A stretch of 26,831 nt of DNA from CAG-217 sp963638105 (GTDB taxonomy: Bacteria; Bacillota; Clostridia; Oscillospirales; Acutalibacteraceae), in the NCBI GenBank assembly GCA_963638105.1, contig CAVHPP010000023.1:1-26831 (forward strand), read 5' to 3'. Every line of letters begins with the position of its first letter. Positions within the stretch are counted from its first letter, which is position 1. The position numbers and the translations under genes are program-made. Below, in pieces: positions 1 through 7,247 of the stretch. Under the pieces are notes generated by a model. That model ran no database searches, was not told the origin of the DNA, and worked only from the letters and a program-made list of their open reading frames with translations.

Positions 1-436
<436 letters not shown>

Positions 437-524
437 TCAGAAGTGTCTGAAGGTGAGTTAATTACAATCCATTTACTTAATCTGTATTTAGTTTTCAGAG
501 TACATACTCTGATTTATGAGCTAT

Positions 525-600
525 GCACCATTAGCTCAGTTGGTAGAGCACCTGACTCTTAATCAGGGTGTCCAGGGTTCGAGTCCCTGATGGTGTACCA
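525..600 (+). tRNA. tRNA-Lys (anticodon CUU)
   Basis: A 76-nt cloverleaf folds by eye. The acceptor stem is GCACCAT/ATGGTGT, the D arm is GCTC/GAGC, and the anticodon stem is CCTGA/TCAGG with loop CTCTTAA. The T arm is CAGGG/CCCTG with TTCGAGT, and CCA is encoded. The anticodon CTT reads AAG lysine codons. It lies between 23S and 5S and is probably processed from the same transcript. Confidence 0.97.
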
Positions 601-605
601 TCAGT

Positions 606-680
606 GGCCCGTTGGTCAAGCGGTTAAGACATCGCCCTCTCACGGCGAAAACAGGAGTTCGATTCTCCTACGGGTCACCA
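606..680 (+). tRNA. tRNA-Glu (anticodon CUC)
   Basis: A 75-nt cloverleaf with acceptor stem GGCCCGT/ACGGGTC and anticodon stem TCGCC/GGCGA around loop CTCTCAC, which gives anticodon CTC (GAG codons). The T loop is TTCGATT and CCA is encoded. It begins five bases after tRNA-Lys. Like that tRNA it carries C at position 34 and so reads only the G-ending codon of its pair. Confidence 0.97.
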
Positions 681-744
681 TTTTGACCTTAGGTATTGCC
701 AACAGGTCATTTCTTCAAATACTGTGACTTTTTCATCACAGTCA

Positions 745-860
745 GTCGGTGCTTATTACGATGAGGGTCCACCCGTTCCCATCCCGAACACGGTAGTTAA
801 GCTCATTCGTGCCGAAGATACTTGGCGGGCGACTGCCTGGAAAAATAGGTCTGTGCCGAC
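745..860 (+). rRNA. rrf: 5S ribosomal RNA
   Basis: About 116 nt closed by the terminal stem GTCGG/CCGAC. It contains the conserved loop B/C stretch CCCATCCCGAACACGG and the 3' strand with TGGCGGGCGACTGCCTGG. It lies 64 nt after tRNA-Glu rather than directly after 23S. The ends are set from the terminal stem. Confidence 0.95.
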
Positions 861-864
861 ATAA

Positions 865-891
865 GCCTCTCACTTTTGTGAGAGGCTTTTT
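865..891 (+). terminator. rRNA operon intrinsic terminator
   Basis: A perfect 9-bp stem, GCCTCTCAC / GTGAGAGGC, with a TTTT loop is followed by five T residues. It starts five bases after the 5S end and is the natural end of the rRNA operon. Confidence 0.95.
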
Positions 892-908
892 CTTATATAT
901 TTACTTTT

Positions 909-932
909 GCGTGGCCGATGCCACGCTTTTTT
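909..932 (+). terminator. second tandem intrinsic terminator
   Basis: The stem GCGTGGC / GCCACGC (7 bp) with a CGAT loop is followed by TTTTTT. It backs up the terminator at 865-891 and sits immediately before the promoter at 934-962, insulating it from rRNA read-through. Confidence 0.85.
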
Positions 933-933
933 C

Positions 934-962
934 TTGATATTTTTTTGGCGCTATTGTATAAT
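934..962 (+). promoter_or_regulatory. SigA-type promoter TTGATA-17-TATAAT
   Basis: A -35 TTGATA (934-939) and a perfect -10 TATAAT (957-962) are separated by 17 bp. The expected start site is about 968-970, the base where the long inverted repeat begins (969). It could drive a stand-alone small RNA, the membrane protein gene at 1139, or both by read-through. Confidence 0.8.
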
Positions 963-968
963 GATATT

Positions 969-1122
969 GCCAAACAAAAATTCAATATGTTGCCATAAGG
1001 ATTGTGTGCGTTTTGATAAAAATGCGTACTCCTTTTTCACACCATTCTTATGGTTGTTGGATTTTTGTTTGGCGACAGTTGGAGTTTGCGTTTTTTGTGC
1101 GCGGCTCTGCTGCGCACTTTTT
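969..1122 (+). ncRNA. candidate structured small RNA or 5' leader
   Basis: A 13-bp perfect inverted repeat (969-981 with 1061-1073) extends through G-U pairs to 987/1055. After a 5-nt bulge it continues as 993-1002 with 1044-1053, then GTGTG (1004-1008) with CACAC (1038-1042), giving one rod of about 105 nt. A second hairpin, GTGCGCGG / CTGCGCAC (1097-1104, 1110-1117), followed by TTTTT reads as an intrinsic terminator. Promoter, rod and terminator together define a transcript of about 154 nt. The membrane protein's RBS starts six bases later, so an attenuating leader is equally possible. No match to SRP RNA, T-box or a riboswitch was recognised. A 6S-like RNA is possible but not shown. Confidence 0.5.
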
Positions 1123-1138
1123 GATTTGAGGTGGTTAT

Positions 1139-1660
1139 ATGTCTAAGAGTATGTATCGTTTCTGGGATTGTTGTTTACTTATTGTAGTATCTGCGGCTTT
1201 CTTAATCCAACTAGTTCTGAAATTCCAATCTGGAGACATAATGTTTGGTGTCGTTAGTGCTCTCATTCCACTTGTCATCACCTTTGTCGTTGCTGTTTTG
1301 GATTTTCATTATCCAAACATTACTCGCTTTGTCTCTGCTTTGCCTTGCTTTATGATGATTTACTCTGGATTAATTAATGCACGAGACTCATTCGTTTTGT
1401 TGACATTGGGATTTCAACTTGCTTTACCTATTACTACTGCTATTATTCTTCTGTTGCTATACAATAGGCCATCATCTTCGCTAAGAATTGCTGCACTTGT
1501 TTTACTTTCTATTTTATTATTATGGTCATTGGCTGCATTACTTGTATTTTTCTTTGCACAAAAGCAGCGAAGTATTATTACCGAAACTTATATTTGGTCG
1601 ATATGCCTTTCCATTGCTTTTTTGTTTGCACTAGTTAAAGTCGTTTACGACTTCAAATAA
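1139..1660 (+). CDS. multi-pass membrane protein of unknown function
   Basis: The 173-residue product is almost entirely hydrophobic. By eye it has about six membrane-spanning stretches, near residues 8-29, 35-57, 62-80, 86-108, 116-141 and 151-172, joined by short loops. No catalytic motif or known family was recognised. The ATG has GAGGTGG four bases upstream (1128-1134). The gene is AT-rich with AT-ending codons, unlike the GC-rich genes further along, which hints at a different origin. It follows the structured element at 969-1122 and precedes the PARG-like gene by 43 bp on the same strand, so the two may be cotranscribed. The function is unknown. Confidence 0.75.
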   Translation: MSKSMYRFWDCCLLIVVSAAFLIQLVLKFQSGDIMFGVVSALIPLVITFVVAVLDFHYPNITRFVSALPCFMMIYSGLINARDSFVLLTLGFQLALPITTAIILLLLYNRPSSSLRIAALVLLSILLLWSLAALLVFFFAQKQRSIITETYIWSICLSIAFLFALVKVVYDFK

Positions 1661-1703
1661 CTGACTTTGCAAGGCGGCACCATAGTTCACTGGAGGGATC
1701 AAT

Positions 1704-2543
1704 ATGGCAAATACGCGTGAACTTATAGATTGTTTTACTGATACCATGCACCGGATTCAAACGGATCCATTTCTGTGCGCGGAGACGGAGAAATCCAAGG
1801 CAGATACTGCGGTGTATCCTGTCTTTTGGAATAAGAATCAGGCTGCTTACTTTGCCAAATGGCTTTACTTTGATTCGTGTGGTGTGGAAGTGGTGGCGGA
1901 TACCACCTTTTCTGCAGCGCGTAAGTATCTGCAAACGGAGAATAATCGGGAACATGTGGCGGTACTGAACTTTGCTAATCCCCATTACGCCGGTGGTGGC
2001 GTAGAGCATGGCGCTATGGCTCAAGAGGAATGTTTGTGTCGTAGTAGTAATTTGTATCCCTGCCTTTTCGCACCCTGTGCCCAGGCGGCGTATTATCAAT
2101 ATCATCGCAATCGGCCGGATCATCTGTTTACGGACCGTGTGGTCTATACGCCGAATGTAGTGGTTTTCAAAGACGATCAGCCGGTGCCGCAGTTATTGCC
2201 CAGGGAGCAATGGTTCCGGGTGGATGTGCTTACTTGCGCTGCACCATATCTTGGTGAGCCGGTGCATATTTCGCCAAGTGACTTGAAAGCCTTATTTAAG
2301 TCGCGGATCCGGGAAATATGCCGTGTGGCTATGGAACACCAAGTTACCGTGTTGGTATTAGGCGCCTTCGGCTGCGGTGCTTTTCGTAATCCGCCGGAAT
2401 TGGTAGCTAAGGCTTTTCGTGAAGTGCTGCAAGAGGATCCTTATAAACACAGTTTTTCTAAAGTGGTTTTTGCCATTAAAAGTAATGGAAGGCCGGACGA
2501 TAATTATAATGTGTTTGCTCAAGTTCTTGGGCAGGAACGTTGA
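1704..2543 (+). CDS. TIGR02452-type microbial PARG-like macrodomain protein
   Basis: The 279-residue protein has the signature of bacterial-type poly(ADP-ribose) glycohydrolases (TIGR02452/DUF2263 group). It has NFAN at 89-92, the glycine loop GGG at 97-99 and QEE at 107-109, where the second Glu is expected to be catalytic. A later VLGAFGCGAFRNPP segment is the conserved macrodomain loop contacting ADP-ribose. Members of the family remove ADP-ribose from proteins or bind its derivatives; the substrate here is unknown. The ATG is preceded by GGAGGG (1692-1697). The length is normal for the family and the active-site residues are present. No ADP-ribosyltransferase partner is seen nearby. It lies 43 bp after the membrane protein gene and may share its transcript. 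Confidence 0.9.
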   Translation: MANTRELIDCFTDTMHRIQTDPFLCAETEKSKADTAVYPVFWNKNQAAYFAKWLYFDSCGVEVVADTTFSAARKYLQTENNREHVAVLNFANPHYAGGGVEHGAMAQEECLCRSSNLYPCLFAPCAQAAYYQYHRNRPDHLFTDRVVYTPNVVVFKDDQPVPQLLPREQWFRVDVLTCAAPYLGEPVHISPSDLKALFKSRIREICRVAMEHQVTVLVLGAFGCGAFRNPPELVAKAFREVLQEDPYKHSFSKVVFAIKSNGRPDDNYNVFAQVLGQER

Positions 2544-2567
2544 TAGGATGCGCCAATATAAGTATAG

Positions 2568-2592
2568 GCGGGCGGATGATATCCGCCCCTAC
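2568..2592. repeat. short palindromic intergenic repeat A
   Basis: A perfect 8-bp inverted repeat, GGGCGGAT / ATCCGCCC (2570-2577, 2581-2588), with loop GAT is followed by CCTAC. It resembles REP-like hairpins ending in CCCTAC that recur between genes in this window and, from general knowledge, in related gut Clostridia. Confidence 0.6.
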
Positions 2593-2616
2593 CGGTCAAT
2601 ATTTACTCTGAAGTTA

Positions 2617-2642
2617 CGGTGGGAGTAAGCCCCCGCCCTACG
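2617..2642. repeat. short palindromic intergenic repeat B
   Basis: The stem GGTGGG / CCCGCC (2618-2623 with 2632-2637, one G-U pair) ends in CCCTACG. It lies 29 bp after repeat A in the same spacer and has the same CCCTAC tail. Confidence 0.5.
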
Positions 2643-2715
2643 ATTGGATTTGTACGGTCTTATGTAGTGGTTATGCGTGATCAATCGTCGTTGTCGATAT
2701 GAAAAGGTGACGGAA

Positions 2716-3128
2716 ATGATTAAGAAGAAATACAGTCATCATACGATACAGGATGAGAAAATTCAAAAGTTATATCAGGCAGCAAAAGCCGTTGCAGTGC
2801 CCAAGGTGATCAGTGAACAAATGTGTTCCGGCGGTGTCGGCGCAGCTGTATGCACAAAACAAGGCCATATTTACACGGGCGTGTGCGTGGACACCGATTG
2901 CTCTTTGGGTATGTGCGCGGAGCGAAATGCCTTGTCCACAATGATTCCGCAGGCGAATTTGATATAGACATGGTGATTGCCGTGAATAAAAACGGAAAAG
3001 TGTTGCCGCCTTGCGGTGCATGCCGAGAATTTATGGGGCAATTCAGTCATGCAAACGATATACAAGTGGTGGTGGATAACGACGGCACCGTTGTGCACCT
3101 CATGGATTTAATGCCGTTTCCTTATTGA
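2716..3128 (+). pseudogene. cytidine deaminase-family gene with a single-base frameshift
   Basis: The first frame (2716-2967) encodes the N-terminal part with the zinc motif CAERNAL and then hits TAG. The rest continues in the next frame to 3128 with PPCGACRE, the second zinc-binding Cys pair (PCxxC). The switch falls near 2951-2956. Adding back one G after CCGCAG would restore an uninterrupted 137-residue protein, the usual size for tetrameric cytidine or blasticidin-S-type deaminases, which hydrolyse the amino group of cytosine nucleosides. CAE rather than HAE marks the Cys-type zinc site. The ATG at 2716 is chosen because AAGGTGA lies five bases upstream; an earlier in-frame ATG at 2677 lacks such a site. 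It could be a real recent frameshift or a sequencing or assembly error. Confidence 0.85.
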
Positions 3129-3188
3129 TGGATTGAATCAAACGGGACGAACACGAAAGTTTTAAGCAGCTGCTTTTTGGGAGGTATT

Positions 3189-3635
3189 ATGATACGGGAA
3201 TTGACGATCGGTGATTTTGAAAAAGTGGAGCCGATGATGGCGGCGCTGCATAAAATTCATGTTGAAAACAGGAGCGATTTTTATTCTGAAAATGCGCATC
3301 CGATCACTAAAAAGGAATTCAAGGCGATGCTTAAAGACAAGAACAAAATTGCCCTGACATTTGCTGAAAACGGAGAAATTGCAGGCATAGCCCTTGCGAC
3401 CATCAAAGACCGGACGGTCCGGTCTATCTATATTGACGCTATCTTTGTACTTGAACCATTCCGTCGGCGGGGTATTGCCACAAGGTTATTTAGGCAAATC
3501 CAGGACACTGCACGCGAGATCGGTGCCCAAAGAATGGATTTGATGGTATGGGCGTTTAATGCGCCGGCATTGGCGTTTTATAAATCCTTGGGTATGAAGG
3601 AGCAAAGGATTGTATTGGAAAAACAGGTGAAATAA
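3189..3635 (+). CDS. GNAT-family N-acetyltransferase
   Basis: The 148-residue protein begins MIRELTIGDFEKV, the usual first strand of a GNAT fold. It carries the acetyl-CoA-binding motif A near residues 84-100, IFVLEPFRRRGIATRLF (R/Q-x-x-G-x-G/A type). The C-terminal WAFNAPALAFYKSLGMKE segment is motif B with the conserved Asn and Tyr. Such enzymes transfer an acetyl group from acetyl-CoA to an amine; the acceptor cannot be read from the sequence. The start at 3189 follows GGGAGG (3179-3184) by four bases and is preferred over the in-frame ATG at 3177. It lies 60 bp downstream of the broken deaminase gene. Confidence 0.9.
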   Translation: MIRELTIGDFEKVEPMMAALHKIHVENRSDFYSENAHPITKKEFKAMLKDKNKIALTFAENGEIAGIALATIKDRTVRSIYIDAIFVLEPFRRRGIATRLFRQIQDTAREIGAQRMDLMVWAFNAPALAFYKSLGMKEQRIVLEKQVK

Positions 3636-3659
3636 ACCGGCCGGGGGGCCTTTTATTTG

Positions 3660-3686
3660 CGGTGCGATGTGGGCATCGCACCCTAC
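3660..3686. repeat. short palindromic intergenic repeat C
   Basis: A perfect 9-bp inverted repeat, GGTGCGATG / CATCGCACC (3661-3669, 3674-3682), with loop TGGG is followed by CTAC. It has the same architecture and the CCCTAC tail of repeats A and B, but a different stem sequence. Confidence 0.6.
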
Positions 3687-3743
3687 ATAGTCGTTGTTGA
3701 GACGGACAATCTCGAGAAGCGGCTCATATTCTATATACAGAAT

Positions 3744-3780
3744 AAAAAAACACACCGGGTTACCCGGTGTGTTTTGTCTT
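3744..3780. terminator. bidirectional intrinsic terminator
   Basis: The stem CACACCGGG / CCCGGTGTG (3751-3759, 3763-3771) has a 3-nt loop. It is flanked by seven A residues on the left, a T-tract for the minus strand, and TTTTGTCTTTG on the right. It separates the convergent acetyltransferase and secreted-protein genes. Confidence 0.9.
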
Positions 3781-3820
3781 TGTGGCTTTGGCGATGGGGG
3801 AGGAATGAGTAAGAAGAACG

Positions 3821-4360
3821 TTATACTTTTTTAACGCCGGTTTCTGAAGTGATTTTTTGGGTGGACAGGGCGTTCTTTTTGGCATAATGCACGCCCTCAA
3901 CATAATAATACCAACCGGGGTTGACCACCAACTGCTTGGAAAGGCTGTAGGTCGTGCCATCTCTATACAGGTCTTTGTAGGTCTTGTAGGGCGACCAGGT
4001 GTAGCTGGCGTTCAGTCTGCGCATAACCACGACCTTGGTGAAGCCGCACTTTTTCACACCGGACACACATTTGGTCAGCCCGCTGATGGTCATGGTGTTG
4101 CTGTTCATGGCGAACTTCAGCGTGGCAGATGTGATCAGTCCGCTGGTGCGGGCGCCGGTTGCGGTGGTGCCGTAATCCTCAGCAGCGTCCAAGATCAGCA
4201 AATCGTCTTGGGTAAGAATCACATCGTCCTCTGTGGGATCGGCTGCAATGTAGCCGCCCTCCGGTACGGTGTCTGTGTTGTCTGCGGCAAAGGCCGCGCT
4301 GGGCAGCAGGCAAATGCAGGCCAGCAGAACGGCAATCACCGAATGGATCCATTTTTTCAT
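3821..4360 (-). CDS. small secreted protein (DUF6147-like), function unknown
   Basis: The 179-residue product starts with a clear signal peptide, MKKWIHSVIA followed by a hydrophobic core and a likely cut after AAFA (about residue 25). Next is an acidic stretch (residues 26-65), then a beta-rich domain with a Trp-Ser-Pro-Tyr-Lys-Thr-Tyr-Lys strand and a GWYYYVEGVHY segment near the end. This pattern resembles DUF6147-type secreted proteins of gut Firmicutes; the family assignment is from memory and moderate. The start is supported by AGAGGTGT (complement of 4367-4374), six bases upstream. Two cysteines lie close together in the C-terminal half (CVSGVKKC) and may form a disulfide. It is transcribed away from the sigma factor gene and ends at a bidirectional terminator. 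Confidence 0.8.
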   Translation of the reverse strand: MKKWIHSVIAVLLACICLLPSAAFAADNTDTVPEGGYIAADPTEDDVILTQDDLLILDAAEDYGTTATGARTSGLITSATLKFAMNSNTMTISGLTKCVSGVKKCGFTKVVVMRRLNASYTWSPYKTYKDLYRDGTTYSLSKQLVVNPGWYYYVEGVHYAKKNALSTQKITSETGVKKV

Positions 4361-4655
4361 TTTGGTACACCTCTTTCTTGTTTTGTGCCAAAGCGCACGG
4401 TGCAGGGGGTTGTCCCTACAACTGCATTATATCTTGCCGTGCCGTCGAAGTCTGTCGAAATATGCGCTAAATTGTGAAAAACTCTCATCATACGAAAAAT
4501 GCGGCAGAATGCAGTGCCATAGTAGGCAAAAGGGGTCAAAATATGATACAATAAGGCGAGACACTTTTTTTGCAAAAAAATACCAAAAGGGTGTAAGGTT
4601 TTGACCCGCCAAACGGACTACTAAGTGAAAGGCGGCTGAAAGGAGGTGGCACGAT
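4361..4655. other. divergent regulatory region between secreted protein and ECF sigma gene
   Basis: This 295-bp spacer holds no gene. On the minus strand there is a TATAAT -10 (complement of 4426-4431) for the secreted protein, but no good -35. A direct repeat GTCGAA (4444-4449 and 4454-4459) lies where an activator could bind. On the plus strand an extended -10, TGATACAAT (4544-4552), and an ECF-like promoter (4592-4619) precede the sigma factor gene. Confidence 0.5.
4592..4619 (+). promoter_or_regulatory. candidate ECF-type promoter TGTAAG-16-CGGACT
   Basis: TGTAAG (4592-4597) and CGGACT (4614-4619) are separated by 16 bp. The layout resembles Firmicutes ECF promoters (TGTAAC/TGAAAC with a 16-bp spacer and CGTC-type -10). 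It lies 36 bp before the sigma gene, as expected for autoregulation. The -10 departs from CGTC, so this is a suggestion. Confidence 0.4.
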
Positions 4656-5171
4656 TTGGCAGGCAGTGAGAAAAAGAAGGCAGACGATCTGCTGCAAGAG
4701 GGGTACGCCAAGTATTACACGGCAATCTACCGCTATGCGCTTTCTCGATTGGGCGACCCGCACAAAAGTGAGGATGTGGCGCAAGAGGCCTTTGTGGTCT
4801 ATTATAAGCGGCTGCGCACCGGCGAGGTGTTCACAGCGCCCCGGGCGTTTTTGTACCGCACGGCGGACCACCTGGTGCAAAAGCAGTTTGAGCGGCAAAA
4901 ACGGGCGCAAAACTGCACCACCCTGGACGAGGTGATTGAAATTCCCGCCCAGAATGCGGACCCGGACGAGCGACTGACCTTTGAGGAGTATTCCCGCCAG
5001 ATCAGTGCCGCTCTGTCAGATACGGACGCAGCTCTGTTCTCGATGCGCTACATAGAGGATCTAAAGATTGAAGACATTGCCGCGCGCATGAATATGAGCG
5101 TGCCGGCAGTGACCACGCGGCTCCATCGGCTGCGAAAAAAACTAAGGGAGATCTTAAACCAGCTGTTTTAA
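4656..5171 (+). CDS. ECF-type RNA polymerase sigma factor (first module)
   Basis: The 171-residue protein has the two-domain ECF layout. Region 2 (about residues 15-80) includes the core-binding helix DVAQEAFVVYYKRL. Region 4 (about 118-167) has a helix-turn-helix around IEDIAARMNMSVPAVTTRLHRL that would contact the -35 element. The start is TTG at 4656, chosen because a full AGGAGGTGG (4641-4649) lies six bases upstream and no ATG is suitably placed. A TTG start may keep its level low. The gene is followed after 19 bp by a membrane protein with anti-sigma features, the usual sigma/anti-sigma gene order. It is likely to control itself and the surface-protein genes downstream (inference). Confidence 0.92.
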   Translation: MAGSEKKKADDLLQEGYAKYYTAIYRYALSRLGDPHKSEDVAQEAFVVYYKRLRTGEVFTAPRAFLYRTADHLVQKQFERQKRAQNCTTLDEVIEIPAQNADPDERLTFEEYSRQISAALSDTDAALFSMRYIEDLKIEDIAARMNMSVPAVTTRLHRLRKKLREILNQLF

Positions 5172-5190
5172 CTCCCGGAAAGGACGCGTT

Positions 5191-7236
5191 ATGGCGACGC
5201 TGCATATTGACAAAATCATTGCAGAAAAAGTGAACCAGGACGATCTTAGCCGTCTGTTAGAGACGGTGATCGATGAAGAAATGCAGAGGTCGGAAGCGGA
5301 AATGAACTGCGACCTGATCGACCAGTGTGTAGACGCGCTGCTGGAAATACGGCAGGATCGGGACCATTTGGCAGTGCTGGTGCCGCTGATGCAGGATAAA
5401 GCGTTTTTGCACTTGATTCAGCGCAAGGCCGGCAATACGGCTCGACTGAACGGTGCGGCGCGAGGCGCGCTGATTGCTGCGGCGATTTTAGCCTCCACCA
5501 TCAGTGTAAACGCCATGGTAGACGCTGCGTTTGATTACAATATTTTAGAGCATATCGGTAAGGCGATTTCCGCCTCTGTGCTGGGACCGGAAATCATTGG
5601 CGGCGAGGACGATGTTGACCAGCCAACCACTGTGCCCGGCACCACGGAAAAGAGCGAGCCCACGACGGTACCGGAGCCCAGCACCGCAAACGCAAACGGA
5701 GGAACCGCCACTCGCCCGTCGGAGGAGACCACCACGGCGCCTGCCACCACTCAACCCACCACGACCACGCCCACCACCACGGAACGGGAGCAGGAGAGCA
5801 CCACCAAAAAAGAACCGACCACCAAGAAAGTGACCGGTGACAATGTGCACCACAAGCCCACCCGGCCGGATCGACCGGAGGAGACCACCAAGGCGGTGCG
5901 TGTGATTGGATTTAATGCCCAGTTGAGCGAAAGCTTTAAGAGCCACTACATTTACGGCGAACAGCTCAGCTACGACGGCCTGACCTTAACGGCAGACTGG
6001 AGCGACGGCACCACCAAACCGGTGGCATTGAAGAATTGCACTTACACCACCCAGGTGCATATGAACCGCACGGCAGATGTGACCCTGCATATTCTGTACA
6101 AGGGCTTTTTGGTAGAAATTCCCATTACCGTGCGACCCAATGAAGAAACGAGAGAAAGTACCATTTGCCAAACGGGTCGGTACGACTACCTGCTTTGCAA
6201 GGCAGGGGCGTACATCACCGCTTACCGCGGCACCGCTGCCCGGCTCACCTGCGATACCGTAGAGGGCAACCGCATTTTTGCCATTGCAGACGGTGTGTTC
6301 CAAAAACACACCGAATTGAAGAGCCTGATCCTGCCGTATGTAACAATAGTGGGCGACAATGCCTTTAGCGGTTGTACGGCGCTGACCACGGCGGACCTGC
6401 CGTCTGTGGTTCAGGTAGGAGAGAACGCTTTTGCCGGTTGTACTGCACTGGAAGAATGGACCGCCGGGGAGAACTTGGTAACCATCGGCTCCCGCGCACT
6501 GGCACAAACGGCGCTGCGCACTTTGAACCTTGGCTCAAAAGTAACAGCGGTGCCGGAAGGACTTTGCTATGACTGCAATTTGCTGGAGCGGGTAGACCTG
6601 GAGGGTCGGGCCACAGAGATCGGCGCCTGGGCCTTTGAGGGTTGTGAAGCGCTGCAAACGGTGACCGGCACGGAATATTTGAAAACCGTAGGGGACTATG
6701 CGTTCTCCGACTGCCGGCAGGTGGAATTCAACTTCCCGGCGCAGTTGGAAGCTGCCGGTGAAAATGCCTTTTACTTCTGTCGGCAGCTGAAGATCGGCGC
6801 ACTGCCCCGGACCATTCAGTCCATGGGCAAGCGGGCCTTTGCCTATTGCCCCGGACTGACGGAGGTACGGCTGCCCGCAGGCATTGCCGTGGTGCCGGAA
6901 GACGCGTTTCGTGCCACCAACGCCAAGACCATTGTGCTGCCGGAGGGCGTGGAGCGGATTGAGGCCGGTGCCTTTGAAAGCTGCAAGGCCACGGCCATCA
7001 TTGTACCCGGCACGGTCAAGTATATGGGCAAGCGGGCGCTGTACAGCGTGCTGCTGCGTGATGTGAACTTTAACTGCCTGTCCCCGGTGATGGAGGACCA
7101 GGTGTTGTACGGCTCTAAGCGGCTGGTGGTGCGGTGCTATCTGGGCACTACCCCGTACCGGTACGCCAAGGCCAATCAGATCAAGGTGGAATTGAAACAG
7201 GATCTGCCGGAAGTGATTCCCGGTACAGACGATTAA
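5191..7236 (+). CDS. transmembrane anti-sigma-like protein with BspA leucine-rich repeat ectodomain
   Basis: This 681-residue protein has a cytoplasmic N-terminus (1-88) with VIDEE (26-30) and LIDQCVDAL (42-50), one membrane helix (about 90-112), and the juxtamembrane motif FDYNI (114-118). A Thr/Pro-rich linker follows (about 143-235, many TTT/TTP stretches), then an Ig-like Big_3-type domain (about 236-316), then BspA-type LRR_5 repeats (about 355-660) of the form AFxxCxxLxxVxLP. The tail from about 660 has no anchor. Its place 19 bp after an ECF sigma gene, and the similarity of its N-terminus to the second anti-sigma-like protein at 13688, argue that it holds the sigma factor at the membrane. 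The repeats would face outside and could bind a ligand or a surface partner (inference). The ATG follows GGAAAGGACG. It is cotranscribed with the giant BspA gene 11 bp downstream. Confidence 0.8.
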   Translation: MATLHIDKIIAEKVNQDDLSRLLETVIDEEMQRSEAEMNCDLIDQCVDALLEIRQDRDHLAVLVPLMQDKAFLHLIQRKAGNTARLNGAARGALIAAAILASTISVNAMVDAAFDYNILEHIGKAISASVLGPEIIGGEDDVDQPTTVPGTTEKSEPTTVPEPSTANANGGTATRPSEETTTAPATTQPTTTTPTTTEREQESTTKKEPTTKKVTGDNVHHKPTRPDRPEETTKAVRVIGFNAQLSESFKSHYIYGEQLSYDGLTLTADWSDGTTKPVALKNCTYTTQVHMNRTADVTLHILYKGFLVEIPITVRPNEETRESTICQTGRYDYLLCKAGAYITAYRGTAARLTCDTVEGNRIFAIADGVFQKHTELKSLILPYVTIVGDNAFSGCTALTTADLPSVVQVGENAFAGCTALEEWTAGENLVTIGSRALAQTALRTLNLGSKVTAVPEGLCYDCNLLERVDLEGRATEIGAWAFEGCEALQTVTGTEYLKTVGDYAFSDCRQVEFNFPAQLEAAGENAFYFCRQLKIGALPRTIQSMGKRAFAYCPGLTEVRLPAGIAVVPEDAFRATNAKTIVLPEGVERIEAGAFESCKATAIIVPGTVKYMGKRALYSVLLRDVNFNCLSPVMEDQVLYGSKRLVVRCYLGTTPYRYAKANQIKVELKQDLPEVIPGTDD

Positions 7237-7247
7237 GGAGGGGCGAA

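Noticed and set aside
907..1146. 79-residue open frame before the membrane protein gene
   Set aside because: It covers a terminator, a promoter and the structured RNA element, has no ribosome binding site, and its composition reflects T-rich non-coding DNA.
2677..2715. Earlier ATG for the deaminase-family gene
   Set aside because: It has no Shine-Dalgarno and the added residues do not resemble the family; AAGGTGA supports 2716.
3821..4604. Plus-strand open frames opposite the secreted protein gene (3857-4477 and 4269-4604)
   Set aside because: The minus-strand gene has a signal peptide, an RBS and a terminator; the plus frames have none of these.
7134..7247. Upstream start that would lengthen the giant BspA protein by 38 residues
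   Set aside because: It overlaps the previous gene and places a polar stretch before a good signal peptide, while the ATG at 7248 has a strong ribosome binding site.
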